The notes: generated from the sequence alone by a model not told the origin. Positions 14,786 to 23,312 are shown, counted from the first letter of the stretch. The stretch is DNA of 37,853 nucleotides from WJMT01 sp964445575 (GCA_964445575.1 CAYULB010000017.1:1-37853); one strand, 5' to 3'. Numbers and translations are program-made.

Positions 14786-17170
14786 TTAGATATCCAGGTT
14801 CTCTGCCTCTAGAGCATTTTCGTCAATGAAATTTCTCCTGGATTCCACATCATTTCCCATAAGGATATTAAAGGTCATGTTCGCTTCCACAGCATCCTGA
14901 ATGGAAACTCTGAGCAGACTCCTGTTTTCCGGATCCATTGTGGTCTTCCATAGCTGGTCTGGTGTCATCTCTCCCAGTCCTTTATACCTTTGGATAGTGA
15001 TCCCTTTTTTAGCCTGTTCTTTTAGATATTCAATCAGCCGGATTTCGTTTTCAATCTCTACTGACTCATCATCATTTATGACCTCATACGGGGGTTTGAT
15101 TTCTTCAAGCTCTTTGTGGATCCCGTAAAGCCTTTGATACCTGGGAGAAGAAATCAAGTCCATTCCTACTTTTGCCTTCATTTTCATTCCATTGACCCGA
15201 TAGGTCACCTGGAGTTCGTACAATCCATGCTCTTCATCTCGGGTTAAAACAGACTCAATCTCCTTATCTGCCAATTCCTTATGAATCTCAGTCATTTTAT
15301 CTTTCTGTTTCAAATACTCTATCCCGCTGACATCGTGGCTCAAGAGGGTAGAAATAAGAAAATGAGGATAATCCTTTCTCACTAAACCATTTATATCGTT
15401 CTTTTTTCCCATTATTTTCTGGAGGACATCCTTCAGCTCTTTTCCTTGATAAACTTTCTTTTTGTTTTTAACTTTCAGGCTGAATTCTTTACAAATCTTA
15501 TCCAGAAGAAACTGCTGGAATTTTTTTTCATTCTCAATGTACATGGATGATTTTCCCTTTTTGACTTTGTACAAAGGAGGCTGAGCCACATAGAGATGGC
15601 CTAACTCAATCAACTGGGGCATCTGCCTGTAAAAAAAGGTCATGAGCAGTGTCCGAATATGGGAGCCGTCAACATCCGCATCTGTCATAATGATTACTTT
15701 ATGGTAGCGCAGTTTGCTAATATCAAAGTCAGAACCTTCCACTCCAGAACCCAGGGCAGAAATAATGTACCCGATTTCATCGTTTTTAATGATTCGGTCA
15801 AACCGGGCTTTTTCCACATTTAAAATCTTGCCTTTTAAAGGAAGAACCGCTTGAAATCGCCGGTCTCTTCCCTGTTTTGCGGAACCGCCTGCTGAGTCTC
15901 CTTCCACAAAGAAAATCTCCGCTTCAGCCGGATCTTTTTCCTGACAGTCTGATAATTTACCAGGAAGAGCACTTGATTCAAGAACCCCTTTCCGGCGGGC
16001 TATCTCTCTGGCTTTTCGAGCTGCTTCTCTTGCCCAGGCTGCATCCATGATTTTATCAATGATCTTCCTTGCGATGGAGGGATTTTCCTCAAAATAACTG
16101 GAAAGAGACTCATTGACTATAGACTCCACAATCCCTTTGACCTCGCTGTTTCCCAGTTTAGTTTTTGTCTGTCCCTCAAACTGGGGGTCTCTCAGCTTTA
16201 GGCTGAGCACAGCACAAAGGCCCTCTCTGGTATCATCTCCACTGAGATTCTCCTGAAATCCTTTCTTCATGCTTTTTTCATTGGCATAATTGTTGATGGA
16301 TCTGGTCAAAGCAGATTTAAAACCACTTAAATGAGTCCCTCCCTCTCTGGTGTTAATATTATTAACAAAGGAAAATATGGTCTCAGAATATCCAGTGTTA
16401 TACTGGAGGGCCATCTCCACGATAACATCATCTTTTTGGCTTTCAAAATAAATCGGCTTGGGATTAAGAACAGTCTTATTCTGGCTTAGATACTGCACAA
16501 ACTCTCTGATCCCTCCTTTATATTGAAACTCATTTTTTTCCTCTGTTCTTTCATCAGTGATTGATATTTTCAATCCCCTGTTCAGATAAGAGAGCTCCCT
16601 CAGTCTTTTGCTTAATATCTCAAAACTAAAATCTATTTCTTCGAATATTTCCTTATCCGGTTTAAACCTGACTTTTGTGCCGGTTCTCCTTGTCTTTCCT
16701 ATTTTTTCAAGTTTGGTAACTGCTTTTCCTTTTTTATATTTTTGCGCAAAGACACCGCCGTCTCTTTTGACTTCCAGCTCCAGATGTTCTGACAGCGCAT
16801 TGACAACTGATACTCCCACTCCATGCAGACCTCCCGCTACCTGATAGCTTTTTGTGTCGAATTTACCGCCGGCATGGAGCATAGTCATGACAACCTCTGC
16901 AGCCGGCTTTTTTATTTTCTTGTGTTTCTCTACGGGGATACCCCGGCCGTTGTCTTCTACCGTGACACTGCAGTCTTCATGAATGACCACAGAAATACGG
17001 CTGCAGAATCCTGCCAGGGCTTCATCAATGCTGTTGTCCACAACTTCATAAACGAGATGGTGAAGCCCCTCAGGGCCGGTGCTTCCAATATACATGGCTG
17101 GCCGCTTCCGGACAGCCTCTAAACCTTTTAAAACTTTTATACTTTCTGCACTATAGTCCTTTTTTTTCAT
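14786..17170 (-). CDS. gyrB: DNA gyrase subunit B
   Basis: GyrB is the ATPase subunit of gyrase. The N-terminal GHKL ATPase has MYIGSTGPEGLHHLVYEVV with the catalytic Glu, the ATP-lid glycines (GGLHGVG) and transducer residues. The TOPRIM domain has FFVEGDSAGGSAKQGRD and MTDADVDGSHIRTLL, and the C-terminus has QRYKGLGEM. At 794 aa it carries the roughly 150-residue insert in the C-terminal half that proteobacterial-type GyrB proteins have and shorter (about 640-aa) forms lack. It is first in the gyrB-gyrA operon, with a promoter at 17249-17277 and an unusual hairpin in its leader. Confidence 0.97.
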   Translation of the reverse strand: MKKKDYSAESIKVLKGLEAVRKRPAMYIGSTGPEGLHHLVYEVVDNSIDEALAGFCSRISVVIHEDCSVTVEDNGRGIPVEKHKKIKKPAAEVVMTMLHAGGKFDTKSYQVAGGLHGVGVSVVNALSEHLELEVKRDGGVFAQKYKKGKAVTKLEKIGKTRRTGTKVRFKPDKEIFEEIDFSFEILSKRLRELSYLNRGLKISITDERTEEKNEFQYKGGIREFVQYLSQNKTVLNPKPIYFESQKDDVIVEMALQYNTGYSETIFSFVNNINTREGGTHLSGFKSALTRSINNYANEKSMKKGFQENLSGDDTREGLCAVLSLKLRDPQFEGQTKTKLGNSEVKGIVESIVNESLSSYFEENPSIARKIIDKIMDAAWAREAARKAREIARRKGVLESSALPGKLSDCQEKDPAEAEIFFVEGDSAGGSAKQGRDRRFQAVLPLKGKILNVEKARFDRIIKNDEIGYIISALGSGVEGSDFDISKLRYHKVIIMTDADVDGSHIRTLLMTFFYRQMPQLIELGHLYVAQPPLYKVKKGKSSMYIENEKKFQQFLLDKICKEFSLKVKNKKKVYQGKELKDVLQKIMGKKNDINGLVRKDYPHFLISTLLSHDVSGIEYLKQKDKMTEIHKELADKEIESVLTRDEEHGLYELQVTYRVNGMKMKAKVGMDLISSPRYQRLYGIHKELEEIKPPYEVINDDESVEIENEIRLIEYLKEQAKKGITIQRYKGLGEMTPDQLWKTTMDPENRSLLRVSIQDAVEANMTFNILMGNDVESRRNFIDENALEAENLDI

Positions 17171-17195
17171 TAGCTTTCTTTCTTAGAGAAATCAG

Positions 17196-17226
17196 GGGTT
17201 ATGGAGAGAGGAATTTCACATAACCC
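17196..17226. repeat. inverted repeat in the gyrB leader
   Basis: GGGTTATG (17196-17203) and CATAACCC (17219-17226) form perfect 8-bp arms around 15 bases, inside the gyrB 5' untranslated region. No T-run follows in the gyrB direction. A regulatory hairpin or operator is possible. Confidence 0.5.
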
Positions 17227-17248
17227 AGATGGCATATTGTCATACTGA

Positions 17249-17277
17249 ATTCTACCTTATTTGGGGGTTTTTTTCAA
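17249..17277 (-). promoter_or_regulatory. sigma-70 promoter of gyrB-gyrA
   Basis: On the minus strand TTGAAA (17277-17272), 17-bp spacer, TAGAAT (17254-17249). The leader is about 70 bases. Confidence 0.7.
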
Positions 17278-17344
17278 TAAAAAATCTTGGTTTTTATAGG
17301 TAGATTTCGGCTTGAAATTTAACTTATTTTCAGGGGTAGCTTTA

Positions 17345-17373
17345 TTGAAAATCCCAAAAAAATCATATATAAT
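17345..17373 (+). promoter_or_regulatory. sigma-70 promoter of the TGS GTPase, leaderless
   Basis: TTGAAA (17345-17350), 17-bp spacer, TATAAT (17368-17373). The ATG is at 17383, so transcription should begin within about three bases of the start codon. There is no Shine-Dalgarno. Confidence 0.7.
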
Positions 17374-17382
17374 GACTTTGAA

Positions 17383-18378
17383 ATGCCAGCAAACCTACCT
17401 CCTCAGTACTTTGAAACTGAAAAAAAGCTTAAAAACACAAATGACCCTCTTGAAAAAATCAAAATTATGGAAGAGCTTCTTTCTATAATTCCCAAGCATA
17501 AAGGGACTGAAAAACTTCAGGCTCTTTACAAAAAAAAGATATCCAAGCTCAAATCCATGTCCCAGAAAAAAGCGGTTATTGCCAGGCATGAGCCTTCTTA
17601 TCATATAGAGAAATCCGGCGCGGGTCAGGTCATTCTGATCGGCCCCCCTAATTCAGGAAAATCAATGCTTATAAAAAGTCTGACCAATGCTGAACCGGAA
17701 GTGGCAGATTACCCTTTCACCACACATAAGCCTTATCCTGCCATGATGAAATATGAAAATGTTCAGGTCCAGCTGATCGACACTCCTCCTATAACAAGAG
17801 ATTATCTGGAGCCCTGGCACACTGAACTGATTAAAAATGCCGACACTGTGCTTCTCATCATAGATATAACCAGCAAAGACCCTGTGGAAGATATTTTAAC
17901 TATTCAGGAAATTTTAAAAGAAAAAAAAATAATTCTAATTCCTGAAAATAAAGAAAAAAACACGCCCAAAGAACAAGCGCAGTTTCTTAAAAAATGCATT
18001 ATCATACTTAATAAAGACGAGGAGAACATCAGTGCTGATATCTTAGAACTGATCAAAGAATTCATTGACCCTGAATTCCCTTTGTTTCCCTGCTCAAGCA
18101 CTCAAAACAAAAACCTGGATCTGCTCAGTAAAAGAATATTCGAAAGCCTTAATGTGATGAGGGTCTACAGCAAGATTCCTGGGAAAAAGCCCTCCTTTGA
18201 TGAACCGTTTATTTTTAAATATGGAAGTTCTCTCATGGACATGGCCAAGGCCGTTCATAAAGACTTTGCTAAGAATCTAAAATATGCCCGGATTTGGGGC
18301 AAAAATAAATACGAAGGACAAAAAGTAAACAAAGAATATAAACTTCAGGACGGGGATATCATAGAACTTCATATGTAG
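17383..18378 (+). CDS. TGS-domain GTPase of the OBG/DRG type
   Basis: This 331-aa protein has a helical N-terminus (about 1-75), a GTPase domain and a C-terminal TGS domain (about 265-331, ending LQDGDIIELHM). The P-loop is GPPNSGKS (87-94). The switch-I region is YPFTTHKPYPAM (110-121), the pattern of DRG/OBG proteins. G3 reads DTPP (133-136) where DxxG is expected, and G4 reads NKDE (210-213) where NKxD is expected; CSS at 237-239 may be G5. DRG-type GTPases act with ribosomes in archaea and eukaryotes; the role in this bacterium is unknown. The altered G3 and G4 could change catalysis or nucleotide choice. It is a single gene with its own promoter. Confidence 0.85.
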   Translation: MPANLPPQYFETEKKLKNTNDPLEKIKIMEELLSIIPKHKGTEKLQALYKKKISKLKSMSQKKAVIARHEPSYHIEKSGAGQVILIGPPNSGKSMLIKSLTNAEPEVADYPFTTHKPYPAMMKYENVQVQLIDTPPITRDYLEPWHTELIKNADTVLLIIDITSKDPVEDILTIQEILKEKKIILIPENKEKNTPKEQAQFLKKCIIILNKDEENISADILELIKEFIDPEFPLFPCSSTQNKNLDLLSKRIFESLNVMRVYSKIPGKKPSFDEPFIFKYGSSLMDMAKAVHKDFAKNLKYARIWGKNKYEGQKVNKEYKLQDGDIIELHM

Positions 18379-18420
18379 AGAGATCCCCTTTGGGTGGGAA
18401 AGGGAACCTCTCCTCCTTTT
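18378..18420 (+). terminator. possible terminator after the TGS GTPase gene
   Basis: GAGAG (18378-18382) pairs with CTCTC (18408-18412), and CCCTTT (18386-18391) with AAAGGG (18399-18404), with a short internal loop between. CTCC and TTTT follow. The T-run is short. Confidence 0.45.
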
Positions 18421-18506
18421 GTGACAACTTCCTGAGCCCATCTTTTTGGGTAATACAACCAGAAGTTAATAGGGATACACATGGTTGTCAAGAGAAGAGA
18501 GCCAAA

Positions 18507-18552
18507 TGTCGTATTTTGTCGCATTTTGTCATATGATGTCATACTCTTTGTC
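18507..18552. repeat. 10-bp-phased TGTC repeats upstream of tRNA-Pro
   Basis: TGTC occurs at 18507, 18517, 18527 and 18537, exactly one helical turn apart, each followed by a partly conserved GTATTT/GCATTT/ATATGA, with a fifth copy at 18549. The block lies about 35 bases upstream of the tRNA-Pro -35 box. Confidence 0.7.
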
Positions 18553-18585
18553 AGTTTTTAATGCCTATAAAACGTATGCTTTGCC

Positions 18586-18614
18586 TTTACTCAACCAATT
18601 TTTAGGGATATAAT
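18586..18614 (+). promoter_or_regulatory. sigma-70 promoter of tRNA-Pro
   Basis: TTTACT (18586-18591), 17-bp spacer, perfect TATAAT (18609-18614), twelve bases before the tRNA. Confidence 0.7.
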
Positions 18615-18625
18615 GACGGGCAGAT

Positions 18626-18699
18626 CGGGACGTAGCGCAGTCTGGTAGCGCACAGCGTTCGGGACGCTGGGGCCGTGGGTTCGAATCCCACCGTCCCGA
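18626..18699 (+). tRNA. tRNA-Pro (anticodon CGG)
   Basis: A complete 74-base cloverleaf. CGGGACG pairs with CGTCCCG, the anticodon stem CAGCG/CGCTG holds loop TTCGGGA (anticodon CGG), and the T-arm carries GGTTCGAATCC. CCA is not encoded. Confidence 0.96.
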
Positions 18700-18729
18700 T
18701 ACTTCAAAAACGGCTCATGGAGAATCATT

Positions 18730-19803
18730 TCACAATTCACATTTCACTATCTGGTAATCCCTGCTTCCCAGGCCTATTTTTTCTCCGTGTCTGAGCTGGA
18801 CTGACCAGTCAATATCATTTTTTTTTCTTAAAATATCTTTTCCGCTTTGCTCATTCACCATATCTACAGAAGCCTGGTCTAAAGCAACCGGATCACAGGA
18901 GCCGAGAATCCCTATATCATCTGAAAACGGAGCTTCACTTTTGCACATGCAGTCACAGTCTTTGGTCATGTGGATTAAAAAATTGATATAGGCAATTTTC
19001 TCACCAAAGATTTGATCCACTGCATAAGCATATTCAGCCATTTTTTCCTGCACTCTGACCATATCGTTATCCCAGGTCATCTTGACTGCTCCATACGGAC
19101 ATACCACCAAGCATTCACCACATCCTATGCATTTTTTACTATCAATAAAAGCTTTCTCATCTTTTTCGCTGATGGCCTGTTCCGGACAAAAATCAAAACA
19201 GGTTTTGCACAGATTGCAGTATTTGGGATTGACTCTGGGGTGGACATCCGAGTGCTGGTCCAGTTTTCCTGCCCTGGAGGCACATCCCATTCCAAGATTT
19301 TTCAGAGCAGCCCCAAAACCGGTCAGAATATGACCGGTGAAATGACTGAGACACAGAAGGGCATCGGAGTCAACAAATAAGCTGGCTATCTTACATGTAG
19401 TAATTCTTTGTTTATGGACAGGGATGTCATCACTGTTTCGTCCGATAAGTCCATCTGCAATGACCACAGGAATGCCCAATCTTTCAGCTTTGAAACCGTG
19501 ACCGTGAGCAAGCATTGCATGATCTACGGCATTGGACCTGTTCCCAACATACAAAGTATTGGTATCAGTTAAAAAAACCCGCTGGGAGTGACCCTTAAGA
19601 ATTCCGATGGTATCCAAAAGCCATAACGGTTTGATGTAGCCCTTATTCCCTTTTTCACCGAAATGGATTTTAAGAGCCACCAAGGATTTTTTATCTATGT
19701 TTTGGGTAAAGTTTAATTTCTGGAAAATCTTCTTTGTTTTTTCCGACAAACTTTTTGAGCCTTCCTTTTCTCTAGCAGGTATAAAAAAGACTTGTTCCGG
19801 CAT
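18730..19803 (-). CDS. DUF362 protein with two 4Fe-4S clusters
   Basis: This 357-aa soluble protein has an N-terminal DUF362 domain (ALKIHFGEKGNKGYIKP; VFLTDTNTLYVGNR; SGHI-type LSHFTGHILTGFGAALKN). Two ferredoxin motifs follow: Cys196/199/202/206 and Cys225/228/231/235 (CIGCGECLVVCPYG). DUF362 proteins are common in anaerobes and presumed redox enzymes or electron carriers; no reaction is established. GGAGG lies four bases from the ATG. It follows the aminotransferase gene by 16 bases, so the two are probably co-transcribed and may work together, but that is inference. Confidence 0.9.
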   Translation of the reverse strand: MPEQVFFIPAREKEGSKSLSEKTKKIFQKLNFTQNIDKKSLVALKIHFGEKGNKGYIKPLWLLDTIGILKGHSQRVFLTDTNTLYVGNRSNAVDHAMLAHGHGFKAERLGIPVVIADGLIGRNSDDIPVHKQRITTCKIASLFVDSDALLCLSHFTGHILTGFGAALKNLGMGCASRAGKLDQHSDVHPRVNPKYCNLCKTCFDFCPEQAISEKDEKAFIDSKKCIGCGECLVVCPYGAVKMTWDNDMVRVQEKMAEYAYAVDQIFGEKIAYINFLIHMTKDCDCMCKSEAPFSDDIGILGSCDPVALDQASVDMVNEQSGKDILRKKNDIDWSVQLRHGEKIGLGSRDYQIVKCEL

Positions 19804-19819
19804 CTATCCTCCGTTCTCT

Positions 19820-20965
19820 TTAGGTTCCTAAAGCTTCTTTAACAGCTTTAACACCTGAACCTTTTTCAAATCCGTATCCCATCTCTGACAAAGTATTCTC
19901 AACAGCTTGCACAGCAAACTCTATTTGTGAATAAGAAATGTTTCCCATATGTCCCATTCTAAAGACTTTTCCTTTTAAATTTCCCAGTCCTCCCGCTACA
20001 ATGACTCTCTTCTCAGCAAGTTTTGTCCGAAAAACACTGTCTTCAACTCCATTTGGGTATAACGGAACTGAAAGTGTATCAGCAAAATCCCTTTCTTCAG
20101 TAAAAAAAGAAAATCCCAGGTTTTTCAATCCTGCTCTTACAGCTAGAGCGATTTTTTGGTGACGAATGAATCTTACCTCCATAGTTTCATCAAGAATAAC
20201 CCGGGTCCCCTCACAAAAACCCCGGATCTCGTTCACACACGGAGTTGAAAAATATTGGGATGGATTCTTCATGATCGGAAGCCACTTCAAGATATCGCCA
20301 TAATAAGCGGGAACAGAGGGAAGGCTCTTCCTTTTCTCCATGGCTCTTTCCGAAAATATCAGGACGGCTAAACCAGGAGGCACCCCAAAACACTTCTGGG
20401 CAGCAGTTAATATCACATCCACACCCCAATCTGTCATCCTCTCCTCAATGCCTCCTGTAGCACACACACCATCCACCACAAATAGGGCTTCCTTATCTTT
20501 TAAAATCCGGGCATATTCCTTAACAGGAGCACATGATCCCGTAGCTGTGTCAACATGAGTTGAGAGCACCAAGGAATAGTCATCTTTTTTCAGCTGTTCC
20601 TCGAGCTGCTCTAGCTGAACAGACTGGCCCCATGGACTCTGCACAATATCATATTCAAAACCGAATGTTTTTGCTATATCGCCCATCCGCTGACCAAAAT
20701 GCCCCTGAGAGACAATCAGAGCTTTTTCCCCTTCATCCAGCAGATTGACCAACGCCATTTCCATTGACAGGGTTCCTGCTCCGGCAAGAATAAAAGACTC
20801 TCCAGATTCACAGAAAACAATTTTCTTTAAATTTGCCAGAGCTTCTTTAAATTCTTTGACAAATACAGGACTCACGTGCGAGATGGTGGGGAGAGAAAGC
20901 CTGTTTATTATCCGGGGATGGACAGGAGTGGGCCCCGGAATCAATAATAATTTCTCTTCTTCCAT
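19820..20965 (-). CDS. class V aminotransferase, alanine/serine--glyoxylate type
   Basis: A 381-aa PLP enzyme of the alanine--glyoxylate / serine--pyruvate aminotransferase family. The start (LLLIPGPTPVHPRI) is typical. The cofactor Asp is in VVDGVCATGG (Asp165) and the Schiff-base Lys191 in TAAQKCFGVPPGLA. The C-terminal domain has VFRMGHMGN. Homologues include SgaA, PucG and small hydrogenase-like subunits; the substrate is not decidable here. AAAGGA lies six bases before the ATG. It sits between the sulfatase-like gene (59-base gap) and the DUF362 gene (16 bases). Confidence 0.9.
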   Translation of the reverse strand: MEEEKLLLIPGPTPVHPRIINRLSLPTISHVSPVFVKEFKEALANLKKIVFCESGESFILAGAGTLSMEMALVNLLDEGEKALIVSQGHFGQRMGDIAKTFGFEYDIVQSPWGQSVQLEQLEEQLKKDDYSLVLSTHVDTATGSCAPVKEYARILKDKEALFVVDGVCATGGIEERMTDWGVDVILTAAQKCFGVPPGLAVLIFSERAMEKRKSLPSVPAYYGDILKWLPIMKNPSQYFSTPCVNEIRGFCEGTRVILDETMEVRFIRHQKIALAVRAGLKNLGFSFFTEERDFADTLSVPLYPNGVEDSVFRTKLAEKRVIVAGGLGNLKGKVFRMGHMGNISYSQIEFAVQAVENTLSEMGYGFEKGSGVKAVKEALGT

Positions 20966-21024
20966 TTTATATCCTTTCCCTATATAAATTTTCTTTTCAT
21001 TTTTCCTTGTTTTCTATTCCCTCT

Positions 21025-22665
21025 TTATTTGATATAACCCAGTGATTTCAGCATTCTTTCAGTATCTTTGTCGATCTGAATCTCAATTTTATCCCTTATG
21101 ATCCGGCGAACCTTTTCATCCAGTATGGTTTTCATATTAAGGATCTGGTCTGTCTTTCTTTTTTCTTCATACAAATTATTTCTTTCCCAGGGATCATTTT
21201 CCAGGTCATATAATTCATACTGGTCTGAATCAGGAGTAAAGATAAGGTGAAAAGGATATTGAAGCACCGCAAACTTATTTCGTATTGCCTGGGGTTTGTA
21301 GGTTTCCTGAAAGATAGAATCATTCTTTTTCTCATGCAAACCCAGAATGCTCCGTCCCCGCAAGTGCGGAAGCCTTTTGAAATCCATAGCCTCCAATATA
21401 GTGGGAGCTATATCCAGAAGAGACACCGGAGCTGTGACCTCTATTCCCTTTTTGTCAGAATAAGGATTATAGAGGAGGAGAGGAACTCTCATATAGACGT
21501 TGTAGAGAAAAAATATGTGACCAAAATGGGGCTCTCCAGAGTAGTTTATGTAATCCCCCAGGCCTTCCCCGTGATCACCCACCACCAGTATGTGTGTTTT
21601 ATTCATAAGGCCGTGACGTTTGAGCTCATTCAACAGTTCACCAAATTTCCGGTCCATATATTCCACATCTTTCTTGTAATTTTCTCTCTTTATTTCCTCG
21701 GTAAGGATTATGTTTCCATTAAAAGAAAATATTAATTTTTTGGGTCCAGAATGGTTGATTAGGCTCACAAACCCCTCAGGCTTTAAAAAGATAGATTCAT
21801 CTTCCGGTCTAAAAATCCAGCCCGAACCAAACTCAACATCCATTCCTTCGTCTTCTCCCCATTCTTCAAGAGTGAGCCTGTTGAATTGAGCTCTTAAAGG
21901 AGCAGAGTTATTTAGAAAATTGTCCCTTAATTCAAATTTTAATTCGTTTTTCCCTTTTTCCAAATCAAGCTGAACCCATTTTGTTTTCTTGTTTAAGTTG
22001 TACTCTCCTAAAAGACTGCCGTTTAAAAATATCTTCAGGTCCGGAGGAGAATCCGGAGGATAATAGGGTTCATGGGGGTCTGAATAATGGACCCACAGAA
22101 AAAAGTCCTGGTTTTTGTTTTCCTCAAGCCAGGGAAAAACCTTCTGGTTGATTTCCTCGGCTGTCAAATACCACTCGTCTTCTTTGAATTCATCATCATA
22201 ATGACCAAACCCCTCATCCAGTCCATACTCTGCTTTGAGCACTCCCAGAGAAACAAAGGCAGCAGTGGAATACCCGTTTTTTCGGAATAAGTTGACAAAA
22301 GAAGGCCTGTTTCTCTTCTTAATTATGGCATGACCATTGTTGTAGGACCTTAATTGATAAGGATGTCGGGAGTAAAAAATAGATCCATGCGAGGGAAGAG
22401 TTATCGGAGTCAGAGAGTAGCAGTTTTGGTATAAAATCCCTTCCTGGGCTAAAAAGTCAAAATTCGGAGTACGTGCATTCTCGGGCTCATAGCAGCTCAG
22501 ATGGTCTGCTCTTTGAGTGTCTAAAGTGACCAGAATATAGTTAGCCCTCTCAGTTCTGCTTTTGCATCCTGTTAAAGAAAAAAACAGGAGAAGAATCAGC
22601 AGCAGTGCCAAGTTGTGATTAAAGGCAGTTAACTTTTTATTTTCCTGTTCCATAATTTTTTTCAT
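21025..22665 (-). CDS. sulfatase-superfamily lipoprotein with Thr at the nucleophile position
   Basis: A 546-aa alkaline-phosphatase-superfamily hydrolase or transferase. A hydrophobic signal (17-33) ends in the lipobox LTGC (lipid Cys34), so it is a lipoprotein outside the inner membrane. Metal residues include Asp49 in VTLDTQRAD and the pair in VVGDHGEGLGD. Where true sulfatases have Cys/Ser-x-Pro-Ser-Arg, this has TLPSH with Thr89, so formylglycine cannot form. It may be a phosphotransferase or phosphodiesterase rather than a sulfatase. Residues about 208-330 form an inserted beta-rich block (LKIFLNGSLLGEYNL, KNELKFELRDN) that looks like a carbohydrate-binding fold. Own promoter at 22678-22705. 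Confidence 0.85.
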   Translation of the reverse strand: MKKIMEQENKKLTAFNHNLALLLILLLFFSLTGCKSRTERANYILVTLDTQRADHLSCYEPENARTPNFDFLAQEGILYQNCYSLTPITLPSHGSIFYSRHPYQLRSYNNGHAIIKKRNRPSFVNLFRKNGYSTAAFVSLGVLKAEYGLDEGFGHYDDEFKEDEWYLTAEEINQKVFPWLEENKNQDFFLWVHYSDPHEPYYPPDSPPDLKIFLNGSLLGEYNLNKKTKWVQLDLEKGKNELKFELRDNFLNNSAPLRAQFNRLTLEEWGEDEGMDVEFGSGWIFRPEDESIFLKPEGFVSLINHSGPKKLIFSFNGNIILTEEIKRENYKKDVEYMDRKFGELLNELKRHGLMNKTHILVVGDHGEGLGDYINYSGEPHFGHIFFLYNVYMRVPLLLYNPYSDKKGIEVTAPVSLLDIAPTILEAMDFKRLPHLRGRSILGLHEKKNDSIFQETYKPQAIRNKFAVLQYPFHLIFTPDSDQYELYDLENDPWERNNLYEEKRKTDQILNMKTILDEKVRRIIRDKIEIQIDKDTERMLKSLGYIK

Positions 22666-22677
22666 ATTTAAGCACTT

Positions 22678-22705
22678 ATTATGAATGAATTCAGTAGATT
22701 GTCAA
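22678..22705 (-). promoter_or_regulatory. sigma-70 promoter of the sulfatase-like gene
   Basis: On the minus strand perfect TTGACA (22705-22700), 16-bp spacer, CATAAT (22683-22678). Confidence 0.6.
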
Positions 22706-22718
22706 ACTCAAGAAAAAA

Positions 22719-23312
22719 TTAGGATATCAACTGAGACATTCTTTTTTTAAGCTTTTTGACTGAAGGAAAGACTTCCACATCCTCCTCTTTAAATCTTTGA
22801 AAATTTTTGTTTACGATAAAAATCATTTTTATCCCTGCCTCTTTAGCAGCCAGAATATCAAAATGAGAGTCACCTATGGCACAGCATTCTGTACTGTGCA
22901 GAGAAAATTTTTCAAAAACTTTAAGAAAAGGCTCTGCAGAAGGTTTCCATAGGCCACTCTCTCGTGTGAGGACCAAGTCAAAGGAAAAGCTAAATTTTTT
23001 CAATAAGTAGAAGACATTGACTTTTGAATTATTGGTGACCAGAGCTGTGATTATTTTGTTCTTTTTGATAAAAGTGAGAAGGTCAGAGATTCCCTCCTTA
23101 ACCACTGCTTTTTGAGTGGCCTCTTTTTCATAAGCTTTCAATATCTCCCATTTTTTTGATTTTTCCGGTTCATCCAAATCCTCAAGATAATTGAGAATAG
23201 GCTTTCCTTCTGTGTTTAATTCCCTTTTTATCTGAGTCCAGTCATAAGGAACCTCCACCACGGTTCCGTCCATATCAAAGATGGCGCACTTGATTTTGGT
23301 TTTTTGGCTCAT
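22719..23312 (-). CDS. HAD-superfamily hydrolase (phosphoglycolate-phosphatase-like)
   Basis: A 197-aa cytosolic phosphatase. Motif I is FDMDGTV with Asp13 nucleophile and Asp15. A small helical cap follows (about 20-75). Motif II is VTNNSK, motif III Lys is in GLWKPSAEP, and motif IV is GDSHFDILAAKEAG. The closest well-known families are phosphoglycolate phosphatase and pyrophosphatase PpaX; the substrate cannot be assigned. Promoter at 23341-23369; the sulfatase-like gene lies 53 bases downstream. Confidence 0.88.
   Translation of the reverse strand: MSQKTKIKCAIFDMDGTVVEVPYDWTQIKRELNTEGKPILNYLEDLDEPEKSKKWEILKAYEKEATQKAVVKEGISDLLTFIKKNKIITALVTNNSKVNVFYLLKKFSFSFDLVLTRESGLWKPSAEPFLKVFEKFSLHSTECCAIGDSHFDILAAKEAGIKMIFIVNKNFQRFKEEDVEVFPSVKKLKKRMSQLIS

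Noticed and set aside
21247..21735. 162-codon plus-strand frame
   Set aside because: Shadow of the sulfatase-like gene; no ribosome site or family features.
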